DNA from: FEN-727 sp036508635
GTDB lineage: Bacteria; Actinomycetota; Geothermincolia; Fen-727; Anoxymicrobiaceae
Direction of reading: 5' to 3'
Assembly (NCBI GenBank): GCA_036508635.1
Contig: DATCGY010000310.1
Span: 1-6,992 of the forward strand
DNA: 6,992 nt
Part shown: positions 1-6,800 of the stretch, one piece after another
Numbering within the stretch: position 1 is the stretch's first letter
Layout of the letters: every line of letters starts with the position of its first letter
Program-made: the position numbers and the translations under genes
The notes under the pieces: generated by a model
What the model was told of the DNA's origin: nothing
What the model saw: only the letters and a program-made list of their open reading frames with translations
Database searches by the model: none

Positions 1-272
1 AAAACGGGTCGCAGAAGTGCTCGAGGACGTCCGAGAATACGAGATGGTCGAAACGCAGGTCGCCGACCTCCGACCTCACCATGTCGACCTCCAGCACGTC
101 AGCTTGAATTGCTCTAGTTATACGACCTGCAGCTTTCTCAATCGCCCCAGCGTTCTTCTCGACCCCCCAGACCTCGTAGCCAAGCTTCTCTATCTCGCCC
201 GAGAGCGCACCCGAGCCACACCCGATGTCGAGTACAAGAGACGTGGTCCCGCTTCCTAGGGGGGGAGTGCCT
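1..272 (-). CDS. Class I SAM-dependent methyltransferase, N-terminal part, 5' end interrupted by intron
   Basis: Reading the minus strand from 271 down to 2 gives 90 uninterrupted codons. They contain the SAM-binding glycine loop VLDIGCGSG (motif I), an acidic post-I strand VWGVEKN, a motif II-like QADVLEVD and the motif FSDVLEHFCDP. The last resembles the FxDVLEHxxDP signature of the Methyltransf_23/Methyltransf_11 type of Rossmann methyltransferase. These enzymes transfer a methyl group from SAM to small molecules, sugars or lipids; the substrate cannot be told here. The C-terminal half lies beyond the left edge. No ATG, GTG or TTG occurs in frame between the intron junction and motif I, so this piece has no start codon of its own. 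A candidate start (ATG at 909-907) sits just across the intron. The gene therefore looks disrupted by an antisense intron insertion. The plus-strand reading over this stretch shows no protein motif and is a shadow. Confidence 0.82.
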
Positions 273-827
273 GTGTGCCACGAAACTGCAGAGGAGATGA
301 GGGTGTGGCCCCTCGGAGCCGGCTTGCAGGAGTTGGCTTCAAACCACCTTGAGCTGCTGCGGTAAAGAGCCGTGGTGGTGAGCGTCAAGGTAAAAGGCAG
401 GCCAAGGAACCTGTCAGGTGGGAATCAAGGAGACGAGCGCAAGCGAACCGCTGAGGAAGCGTCGAAAACCCCCATAGACGGCGTCAAAACCGGGGTCTAG
501 ACACTATCCCGGGATAAGCCTGGAGGAGACCTGTTCACCGACCAGGCGGCGTCCGGCGTAGAGGCGGCGTGAACTTGATTTGCTGCTCCTGTGTGGAACG
601 TGGGAACCTGTCGTCCCGATGTTAAGGGAGCGACCCGAATGGGAAGACCCCTCAAGGGTCTGAGTACCGATGCGGGGCACAGGGGCGGATCAGCTCGTAG
701 TAGTGAGGAAGGACCTGTAATGGGTCCGGAGCGAAGGGGCTGAATCGCTCGGCTTTGACAATTGGCCAACCAGAGATGGGATGAGCCTCCTGATCAGAGC
801 AAGGCCGCGAAAGCTGCTGGGCGATAA

Positions 828-861
828 GAGCCGTATGAGGCGAGAGTCTCACGTACGGTTC
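828..861 (+). ncRNA. Group II intron domain V (catalytic hairpin)
   Basis: The 34-nt hairpin begins GAGCCGTATGAGG and ends CACGTACGGTTC. It carries the AGC catalytic triad at 829-831, an upper stem GAGGC/GTCTC (837-841 with 846-850) closed by a GAGA tetraloop of the GNRA class, and the two-nucleotide CG bulge on the 3' side before TACGG. All elements needed for the two-metal active site are present, so the intron core looks intact rather than decayed. Confidence 0.92.
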
Positions 862-901
862 TGTGGGAGCGCGGGGGGGAAGCTCCCCCGCGCGACCCGA
901 C
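862..901 (+). ncRNA. Group II intron domain VI with branch-point adenosine
   Basis: A GC-rich hairpin pairs GCGCGGGGG with CCCCCGCGC. It is extended by GGG/CCC pairing with an unpaired A at 895 on the 3' strand. That A lies 7 nt before the proposed 3' splice site (counting C901 as -1), which is the usual distance for the branch-point nucleophile. The intron then ends CCCGAC. The precise last base is inferred. Confidence 0.8.
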
Positions 902-1032
902 CACTCATGTTGGCACACAGGGGCTCGGAGTACGTTCTTTCCTCGAGGTCCTCGTGGAAAGAGCGATATGTTTCAGATTTAAGTCCACTGCGGAGTTCGA
1001 CGGAAGAAAGTACACCTCGCCCTGCTCTTAAG
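902..1032 (-). other. Intron 3' flank: probable 5' end and leader of the interrupted methyltransferase
   Basis: On the minus strand, the frame that runs into the intron junction carries ATG AGT at 909-904. If exactly 628 nt were removed, this would join in frame to the methyltransferase; with the canonical 629-nt intron it is off by one. The alternative is a slip in the seven-base C run (minus strand) at 265-259. No clear Shine-Dalgarno sequence precedes 909, and the frame upstream of it has no other start codon. The plus-strand reading here shows no recognisable motif. I see no other gene in this stretch. Confidence 0.35.
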
Positions 1033-1067
1033 GATAATAAGAAGAGTCTGATCCGAGGTACGGATCA
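1033..1067 (-). terminator. Rho-independent-type terminator of the MFS gene
   Basis: On the minus strand, TGATCCG and CGGATCA (1067-1061 and 1055-1049) form a 7-bp stem with a 5-nt loop. A T-rich run GACTCTTCTTATTAT follows. The hairpin starts 2 nt after the TGA stop codon of the MFS gene. The stem is short and the T-run is broken by C and A, so strength may be moderate. Confidence 0.6.
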
Positions 1068-1069
1068 AG

Positions 1070-2287
1070 TCAGGGAAGCTTAGTGGGGGAGGAGATGGGG
1101 AGGGAGAGGGCGCGATAGGCGGTTAGGAAGAAGAGGGCTCCGGCAAGGCATACACACCCTATTATGACAAATGCGGTACGGTACCCCAGTGCCGTCACTA
1201 CAGGCCCCATCAGCATCGCGCCAAAGACGATCCCGCCTTCAAAAGCCGCGGTGAAGATGCCGAAAGCCCTCCCAAGCTCCTCGTGCGGTACGCAGTCCAT
1301 CAGCATCGCGGAGAACGCGGGAGACGCAAAAGAAAAGCCCGCTCCCCATACGATCGCAGAGACGCACACCATCGCAAAACCGTTGGCCACGGCCAGGATG
1401 ACCATGGAAGCGCCAAGGGCGGCAAGTGCTAGGAACCCCGTCAGCTTCCGGCCGAGCGTATCAATCAGACCGCCGAAGGCCAGTCGTATCAGGATCAGCA
1501 AACCGCCGGAGATAGTGAAGAACAATGCAAAGTGGGCTATGCCCTCGGCCTGGGCGAACAGCCCCAGAAAAGCTTCCACCGTTCCGAGTGTCGTCGTGCT
1601 GGCAAAGACACCCACGCATACCAGGACGAGAAGCCTCCGCATACCCGGGCCTTTGAGCGCGGATTCGGCGGGCGCCGGCCGGCCCGGCGCCATACGCTCG
1701 TTGATGAGGAGACTGATGGCAAGCGAAAGGGCTCCAGCAATAGACGCCGAGACGAACACCCAGTTGTAGCCGAAAACGTCTTTTATCAGTATCGCAAGCG
1801 GTGGGGCAACCATCACCGAAAGGTTGAAGGAAGTCTGGAACCATGCTTGTGATTTCCCCCTCTGGGAACTGGGTGCGATGTCGCCGATAAACGTCAGCGA
1901 AGCCGTATGATAACAGGCGATGCCGAAGCCGTTGAAGAGGAGTACGAATGGCAGCGCCCAGGTGCTTCTTGCGGGAACATAAAGGAGTGGCGCGACGATA
2001 AACACGGTGGCGCCGATCAGGAGGAAGACCTTGCGGCCGACCTCGTCTGATTTTCGTCCCACGAACGGACGAAACAGCATCGAGGAGAAAGTCAGCAGCC
2101 CGACCAGGAGACCGACCTGGGTCGTCGACGCTTTCACGACATCGCTCATGTAGAGAGGTAGCACTGGTATCAGGAGGTATAGGCTGCCCATGCAGAGAAA
2201 GCCTGCCACGAACAGCAGAACGAACTCGCGGGTTATCATTTTTTCTGCCGCGTCTGGGGCTGTTGCTTCCTCTACTTCGCCGGCCAT
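1070..2287 (-). CDS. MFS transporter, 12 transmembrane segments, substrate unknown
   Basis: The 405-residue inner-membrane protein has the length and hydrophobic pattern of the drug:H+/sugar efflux (DHA1-like) branch of the major facilitator superfamily. Motif A between helices 2 and 3 is clear (GRKSDEVGRK, residues 77-86). Its pseudo-repeat copy between helices 8 and 9 is GGLIDTLGRK (272-281). These mark the two six-helix halves, joined by a polar loop at about 196-216. A proton-coupled carrier is expected; direction and substrate cannot be read. I chose the ATG at 2287 because a TATAAT box lies 7 nt upstream, which would make the mRNA leaderless and put the ATG at 2320 outside the transcript. 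A second internal ATG at 2239, just before the first helix, is also possible. The gene is divergent from glycerate kinase, with 68 bp between starts. It ends in a hairpin terminator and lies in the same orientation as the broken methyltransferase. Confidence 0.93.
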   Translation of the reverse strand: MAGEVEEATAPDAAEKMITREFVLLFVAGFLCMGSLYLLIPVLPLYMSDVVKASTTQVGLLVGLLTFSSMLFRPFVGRKSDEVGRKVFLLIGATVFIVAPLLYVPARSTWALPFVLLFNGFGIACYHTASLTFIGDIAPSSQRGKSQAWFQTSFNLSVMVAPPLAILIKDVFGYNWVFVSASIAGALSLAISLLINERMAPGRPAPAESALKGPGMRRLLVLVCVGVFASTTTLGTVEAFLGLFAQAEGIAHFALFFTISGGLLILIRLAFGGLIDTLGRKLTGFLALAALGASMVILAVANGFAMVCVSAIVWGAGFSFASPAFSAMLMDCVPHEELGRAFGIFTAAFEGGIVFGAMLMGPVVTALGYRTAFVIIGCVCLAGALFFLTAYRALSLPISSPTKLP

Positions 2288-2294
2288 GGTCCGG

Positions 2295-2323
2295 ATTATA
2301 TCGCAGCGGCATGACGGCATGCC
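2295..2323 (-). promoter_or_regulatory. Promoter of the MFS gene, leaderless type
   Basis: A perfect TATAAT (2300-2295, minus strand) stands 7 nt before the ATG at 2287, so transcription should begin at or next to the start codon. With a 17-nt spacer the -35 hexamer would fall at 2323-2318. It matches the TTGACA consensus poorly and lies within the GGCATGCC palindrome, which suggests activator dependence or operator overlap. Confidence 0.5.
2307..2323. promoter_or_regulatory. Candidate operator between divergent genes
   Basis: The stretch contains a direct repeat of CGGCATG (2307-2313 and 2315-2321). It also contains a perfect 8-bp palindrome GGCATGCC (2316-2323) that overlaps the predicted -35 of the MFS promoter. 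This layout is typical of a regulator site between divergently transcribed genes, but no regulator gene is in the window and short palindromes arise by chance. Confidence 0.3.
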
Positions 2324-2343
2324 CAGTGTGGGTGTGTGGGTGG

Positions 2344-2355
2344 TAGTATATCAAG
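2344..2355 (+). promoter_or_regulatory. Possible -10 box of glycerate kinase, leaderless type
   Basis: TAGTAT at 2344-2349 matches the -10 consensus at four of six bases and ends 6 nt before the ATG at 2356. No good -35 is seen at the expected distance. The only Shine-Dalgarno-like sequence is GGTGG at about 2340-2344, which is too far upstream to be convincing. Leaderless initiation would explain the missing ribosome binding site. Confidence 0.3.
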
Positions 2356-3552
2356 ATGCGGATAGTAATTGCGCCCGATAAGTTTAAGGGAAGCCTCACG
2401 GCCCTTGAGGCGGCGCGCGCGATGGCCGAAGGCGTGCGCCAGGCCAGACCCTCCGCCCGGTTCGTTCTCTGCCCGATGGCCGACGGCGGAGAAGGTACGG
2501 TTGAAGCGATTGTAGCCGCTACCGGCGGAGAGGTCAGAGAGAAAGTAGTCGCCGGACCCCTGCCTGAACAGACGGTCAAGGCCCAGTGGGCGTTTCTGCC
2601 CGCCGGGACCCTGGAAGACCTCGAGGCCGGAGCCGATCTATCGGGATTCGTCGATAGCGTTCATCCCATGGCTGTTGTCGAGATGGCGCAGGCGTCGGGG
2701 TTCTCGCTCGTACCTGCTGACCGTCGCGACCCAATGGTCACAGCGACCACCGGCACCGGACAGCTCATACTCGAGGCGCTCGAATACGGTTGCACGCGAG
2801 TCGTCGTTGGCATCGGCGGGAGCGGGACCGTCGATGGCGGGATGGGCATGGCGAGCGCGCTCGGGTTCCGGTTCTTCGACAGCGACGGGATCCTGCTGAC
2901 GCCATGCGGCGGTTCCCTCCCGAGAATAAGCTCGATAGACGCGGAGCTTCGTGACCCCAGGCTTTCCGGTACGAGATTCCTTGTGGCCTCCGACGTTGAC
3001 AACCCGCTGGTCGGTGAACACGGAGCCGCCCGCGTTTTCGGCCCGCAAAAGGGCGCGACCCCTCAACAGGTCGAATATCTTGACGAGGGACTGCGCAGGT
3101 TAGGCGAGGTGGTAGAGAGGGACCTGGGTATCCGCGTAGCCGATATGCCTGGAGCGGGTGCGGCAGGGGGACTCGGGGCCGGGCTGGTTGCCTTCTGTGG
3201 CGCGAGCATAACGAGCGGCGTCAGGCTTATCGCTGGCCTTGCCGGGCTCGCGGGCAAGATCGAGGGCGCGGACCTCGTCCTGACGGGCGAGGGCAGCTTC
3301 GACAGCCAGACTTCGAGGGGCAAGACACCGACCGGCGTCGCGGAGATCGCGCGCGAGTATGGAGTCCCCTTTGTGGTCGTTGCGGGACGGCTGGCGGGTG
3401 ACCTCGAGACCTCTTCGGAGCAAGGTATTGAGGCGTTCTGCATCTCAACAGGTCCGATGGACCTCGAAGAGGCGATGGCCGGCGCCGAAAGCCTTCTAAG
3501 GTCCGGAACAGCCAGGCTGGTCCGCCTCCTTTGCTTGCCGGTGCACGGATAG
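2356..3552 (+). CDS. glxK: Glycerate 2-kinase, class I (GlxK/GarK family)
   Basis: The 398-residue cytoplasmic enzyme should phosphorylate D-glycerate with ATP to 2-phosphoglycerate. This feeds glycerate from glyoxylate, serine or sugar-acid breakdown into lower glycolysis. Family signatures run the full length: APDKFKGSL (6-14), PMADGGEGT (40-48), GIGGSGTVDGG (152-162), ASDVDNPLVG (211-220), FGPQKGA (228-234), AGAAGGLGAG (267-276) and LTGEGSFDSQTSRGKTP (309-325). The last two hold glycine-rich and acidic residues of the active-site cleft. The protein is slightly longer than the usual 370-390. The extra length appears to be an insert of about 15 residues at roughly 82-103, before the conserved VVEMAQASGFSLVP. 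Start at 2356 fits, because APDKFKGSL normally begins about 5 residues in. The gene is divergent from the MFS transporter, hinting at shared control; a link to glycerate transport is only a guess. No good terminator follows. Confidence 0.96.
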   Translation: MRIVIAPDKFKGSLTALEAARAMAEGVRQARPSARFVLCPMADGGEGTVEAIVAATGGEVREKVVAGPLPEQTVKAQWAFLPAGTLEDLEAGADLSGFVDSVHPMAVVEMAQASGFSLVPADRRDPMVTATTGTGQLILEALEYGCTRVVVGIGGSGTVDGGMGMASALGFRFFDSDGILLTPCGGSLPRISSIDAELRDPRLSGTRFLVASDVDNPLVGEHGAARVFGPQKGATPQQVEYLDEGLRRLGEVVERDLGIRVADMPGAGAAGGLGAGLVAFCGASITSGVRLIAGLAGLAGKIEGADLVLTGEGSFDSQTSRGKTPTGVAEIAREYGVPFVVVAGRLAGDLETSSEQGIEAFCISTGPMDLEEAMAGAESLLRSGTARLVRLLCLPVHG

Positions 3553-3684
3553 TGGACCATCCCATCACCGGGGTGATACCCAGGGGGTACGGTTCGAATC
3601 CCACCGTATTACGGGAACGTCCACCAGACGTGGGAAAACCGCAAGATTGCCCTCAATTCATACTCCATAATGCCGATTACCTCG
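3553..3684 (+). other. Intergenic region with three small hairpins, no gene
   Basis: After the glycerate kinase stop, three short inverted repeats follow each other. They are ATCAC/GTGAT (3564-3568 with 3573-3577, loop CGGG), GTACGG/CCGTAT (3587-3592 with 3604-3609, 11-nt loop) and ACGTC/GACGT (3617-3621 with 3627-3631, loop CACCA). None has a T-run, so they are not clear terminators, though they could slow decay or end transcription with Rho. The second loop holds GTTCGAATC, like a tRNA T-loop, but the flanks do not form a tRNA. No protein frame looks real. Confidence 0.35.
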
Positions 3685-3714
3685 TTATAAGGAGCAGATG
3701 CATTGGAGTATAAT
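3685..3714 (+). promoter_or_regulatory. Sigma70-type promoter of the HEAT-repeat gene
   Basis: TTATAA (3685-3690, four of six matches to TTGACA) and a perfect TATAAT (3709-3714) are separated by 18 nt. The expected start of transcription is about 3720-3723, which leaves a leader of roughly 88 nt before the TTG start at 3810 and places the large hairpin at the very 5' end of the mRNA. Confidence 0.6.
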
Positions 3715-3726
3715 GAAAACCGGTCA

Positions 3727-3781
3727 CTAACCGGGCGACTTTACCTGGCTGGGCGCACTTCCCGGTATCGCCCGAGGTTAG
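3727..3781 (+). promoter_or_regulatory. Structured 5' leader RNA of the HEAT-repeat gene
   Basis: CTAACC-GGGCGA (3727-3738) pairs with TCGCCC-GA-GGTTAG (3768-3781). This makes a 12-bp helix with a 2-nt bulge (GA, 3774-3775). The enclosed 29 nt can form a smaller stem around GGG (3751-3753) and CCC (3761-3763). The structure begins a few nucleotides after the predicted transcription start and ends 19 nt before the GGAG ribosome binding site. It matches no riboswitch class I can recall. It may be a 5' stabilising stem, a protein-bound autoregulatory site or an unknown cis-regulatory RNA. Confidence 0.5.
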
Positions 3782-3800
3782 CAATTGATGCGTTTGGCTT

Positions 3801-3804
3801 GGAG
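3801..3804 (+). promoter_or_regulatory. Ribosome binding site that decides the TTG start
   Basis: GGAG stands 5 nt before TTG 3810, and an in-frame TGA at 3786-3788 closes the frame upstream. There is no ATG or GTG in frame between that stop and 3810. TTG is therefore the best start; the first in-frame ATG lies about 40 codons inside conserved-looking sequence. Confidence 0.7.
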
Positions 3805-3809
3805 TTCAA

Positions 3810-6800
3810 TTGAACGATGACCTGAAAGAGGGCGGCGAAGGCCGCGCTCCAGAAGAGCTGAGCGACCGATACATCGATGAAGCCGTTCTCTTCGCCGTTA
3901 ACTGGCATGCCGCCACCGTCAACATGCGGCTATATCCGAAAACGAGCACCATGGTAACCGACACCGTGGAAAACGCTCGCCTCCACCTCCAGAAGCTCTT
4001 CGAGGAGGGCCAGCGGTTCAGCGTCAGCGTTCTCGAGAACAGCCTCCTGGTCAACGATGTCAGGCTCGAGGAGCTCGAGCAGCAGAAAGCGCCCATCAGG
4101 GCCTTCATCCAGTGGATGAACGAGCGCGGGCTCACCAATCTCGAGTTCCGCGACGGCGTCACTCCAGACGAGCTCAACATCGTCTTCGAGGTCCTGTCCG
4201 CTGCATCGGATAAAGACCACCGCCTGAACCTCGCTGACAAGCTTATCGACGAAGGCGTGACCAGCGTCTCGATAAACCAGCGCGTTTACGTAGCGATAAC
4301 GGCCGGCGAGGACGTGACCAGGGCGGGACCGCTAGACGCCCTCAAGGACGAGCTTCTCATGCGCTATCTCATGGGCAAGGTAGAGCTTGGTGACGTCGAG
4401 GACAGGGAGCTCGTCGACGTTCTCTCCGACTCGGGTAAGGTGGGCGGACTGCTTTCCACATTCATCTCCGAGGAAGGAAACGAGGGTGGAATACTGGTCC
4501 GTAGCCAGAAAGCCGAGGAAGCGCTCAACCGCCTCTCCGATATGATCGACCAGCTCGAGGACCCCGGTTTGCGCGAAATGCTGTCGGACCAGATCGGCAG
4601 TATCGTCGCCGAGATGTCACCCAAAGAGATGACCTCGGTCTTGACGGGTGAGGGCCCGGACAACCTCAACATAAGAAAGGTCCGCGAGAGGGTCGTCACG
4701 ATGCTCTCCGACCAGAGACTGCTCGAGATGGTCGATTCGCTCATCGACGAGTACGTCGACATGAAGGCCGAGGCAGACGAGCTAGAGATCAGTTGGCAGA
4801 AAGACAAGCTGCGAAACCTCAACGAGCTGTTGATAGAGGTTCGCGAAGAGCGGGGCGACGCGATCGCGGAAGTCATCGACACCAAGCTCGAGGGCGCTGG
4901 CATCGAGGAGGAGCGCGACCCGGCGACGGGCATTCGCGTCCTCTCGGCATTCCAGTTGCTGGGTGGACCGATCGACGAGGAGTACGTCGAGCTCGTTGAC
5001 GGAATCGACCAGACAGTCCCCGATCAGATAAAGAACCTCTACGAGATGGAGGAGAACGAGCTGGCCACGGGGATGCTAGCCAAGCTGGCCGATAACCTCG
5101 CGCAGGACAGTCCCAACGTGCGGCGGTTTGCGGCTACCCTGGTCAAGGATACGCTCTCATCGCTCGAGCCGGAATTCTGTCTGCAGGCCGCGGGCATCCT
5201 CGAACCAAGGCTCCTCGAGGATGTCGAAGCCGAGACTGACTATGCGGCGTATATACCACAGGTGGACTCGATCGCTGTTCTTGCGCGGTGCTACATGATG
5301 GAAGGCAACGCCGATAGGGCAACGAGCATTATAGACCTCCTCGAAGAGCAGGCTAACCTCGACCAGGGCAAGGGGCCGGAGCTGGTAAAACATGCGTCCG
5401 CGGTCCTGGAAAGGCTGACCGGGCCCGAAGGGATGATCGATATCCAGGCGCTCCTGCTCGAGAAGGACAACGACAAGAAGTCGGCAATGGTGAAGGCCCT
5501 CGCGGATATAGGCGTGTCGGCGCTACAGCCTGTAGTCGACCTGGTAAAGGACAGGGGTCAGATCGAGCTCCGGGAGCTCGCTCTCGAGGCGATCCAGATG
5601 GCAGGGGAGCCTGGCATAGAAGCGCTAATCGCTGAGTTGGCGAAGGAAAACCCCTGGTACGTCCATCGAAATATCCTCAACGTTGTCGCTGACCTCAAGC
5701 TCACCGAAGCGGTGGAACAGGTGGGCGCCATGGCGTCGAGCCCAGATGAGCGGATAAGGAGAGAAGCCCTTCGCAGTCTCGCGAGGATCGGTTCCAGAGA
5801 ATCGGTTAGCGTCGTACAGGCCGCCGCGAGCGACCAGAGCGCGGCTGTACGACGCACGGCGGTTCGCGTCCTTGGCATGTTCGGAGATTCGTCGGTTGCG
5901 CTGTTCCTGATCGACATAATCAACGGGCAAGGACCCAGAGGCAGGGAGGAAGAGCAGGCCGTGATGGAGGCCGCCTGCCTTGCGATAGGCGACCTGCACG
6001 ATAGTCAGTACCTGCCACAACTCGCGGAACTACTTGCCAAAGGCGGCTTATTCCGCAAAGCCAGACCGGACGAGATAAGGGCAGCCGCCTGCGTCGCGCT
6101 TGGGACCATTGGAGACCCGGAGGCCGTTTCGACTCTCGAGAAGGCAATGAAGGACTCCAGCATCATGGTCAGCAGCAGCGCTGAGAAAGCAATTCGAAAA
6201 CTCTCCGGCGGAATCACGATCCCCGAGCCTATTACCGTAGAGGAAGCAGAGCAGCTTGGCCTCGCCCCTCCGCCAGGTCAAGCGGAGAAAGCGGTCGAGC
6301 CAGGGCCAGCGCCGGCAGGTCCGGCCGAATTCCGGCCGCCTCCACATCCCGAGTCCACGCCGGAGACTGTCGTCGCGCCTGAGACCGTTCCACCACCACC
6401 ACAACCGGTACTGGAGCCACCCGTGGTCCGGGAACCCGAACCTGTCGCGCCCCCCCCAGCGACACCAGAACCGCAGGTGGCAGAGACGGCACCTGAGTTG
6501 CAGCCTCCGACTCCGCCAGAACCGCCGGTGGTAGAGACGGCACCCGAGTTGCAGCCTCCGACGACACCAGATCAGTTTGCGGCGCCGGCTCCATGGGCAG
6601 AAGCCGGGTTCGCCGCTGACGTCGATGCCGCTTCCATGGCAACGGCCGAGGAGCCCGCCGCGCCGAGAGCCCCGGGAGCGCCCGAGTGGGTTGAGATGGA
6701 AACCACCCCCACGCCGCATTGGCCAGAAGAGCAGGTGGAACTGGAGCCCGGGGCGGCCGCAGGACCCCTGGAGCATATACCGGATTGCCCGCCGCCGCCT

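Larger units (their letters stand above)
273..901 (+). ncRNA. ORF-less group II intron (self-splicing ribozyme, retroelement)
   Basis: The element starts with GTGTG, matching the group II 5' consensus GUGYG. Around 378-425 it has a stretch typical of bacterial domain I (GGTGAGCGTCAAGG and GGTGGGAATCAAGG). Around 655-750 it has a domain II/III-like stretch (GTCTGAGTACCGATGCGG, GTAGTAGTGAGGAAGG, GGAGCGAAGGGGCTG). It ends with domain V (828-861) and domain VI, finishing in GAC, in line with the 3' AY rule. The length is about 629 nt. The space between the domain III-like part and domain V, where a reverse transcriptase/maturase would normally sit in domain IV, is under 80 nt and has no coding frame. 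Mobility or efficient splicing would therefore need a maturase supplied in trans. It lies in opposite orientation to the flanking methyltransferase, so splicing from a plus-strand transcript cannot repair that gene's mRNA. Boundaries are inferred from consensus and may be off by a base. Confidence 0.88.
270..921. repeat. 11-bp inverted repeat straddling the intron
   Basis: CCTGTGTGCCA at 270-280 and TGGCACACAGG at 911-921 are perfect inverted copies. The left copy covers the 5' splice junction (last 3 exon bases plus first 8 intron bases). The right copy lies 9 nt inside the 3' exon. In the unspliced plus-strand RNA they could pair and mask the 5' splice site. A chance match over 650 bp is possible. 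Confidence 0.5.

Noticed and set aside
17..259. Plus-strand open frame at the left end
   Set aside because: It is the complement of a methyltransferase with clear SAM-binding motifs; the plus-strand protein has none.
240..272. Terminator upstream of the intron, as expected for class C group II insertion
   Set aside because: No convincing stem-loop plus T-run is present on the plus strand before 273; the sequence there is methyltransferase coding on the other strand.
497..918. Minus-strand frames within the intron, as a possible remnant of an intron-encoded protein
   Set aside because: An intron-encoded reverse transcriptase would be on the plus strand in domain IV. These frames lie over structural domains and show no reverse transcriptase motifs such as YADD.
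781..1083. Plus-strand 100-codon frame across domain V and the 3' flank
   Set aside because: It starts inside the ribozyme and translates the catalytic hairpin; composition is not protein-like and it ends inside the MFS 3' end.
1461..2579. Long minus-strand frame overlapping the MFS gene
   Set aside because: It is a frame-shifted shadow rich in Arg, Pro and Ser; the frame with 12 hydrophobic helices and two motif A copies is the real gene.
3560..3640. Possible tRNA gene around GGTTCGAATCC
   Set aside because: Only two of the five expected T-stem pairs form, and no acceptor, D or anticodon stems can be built around it on either strand.
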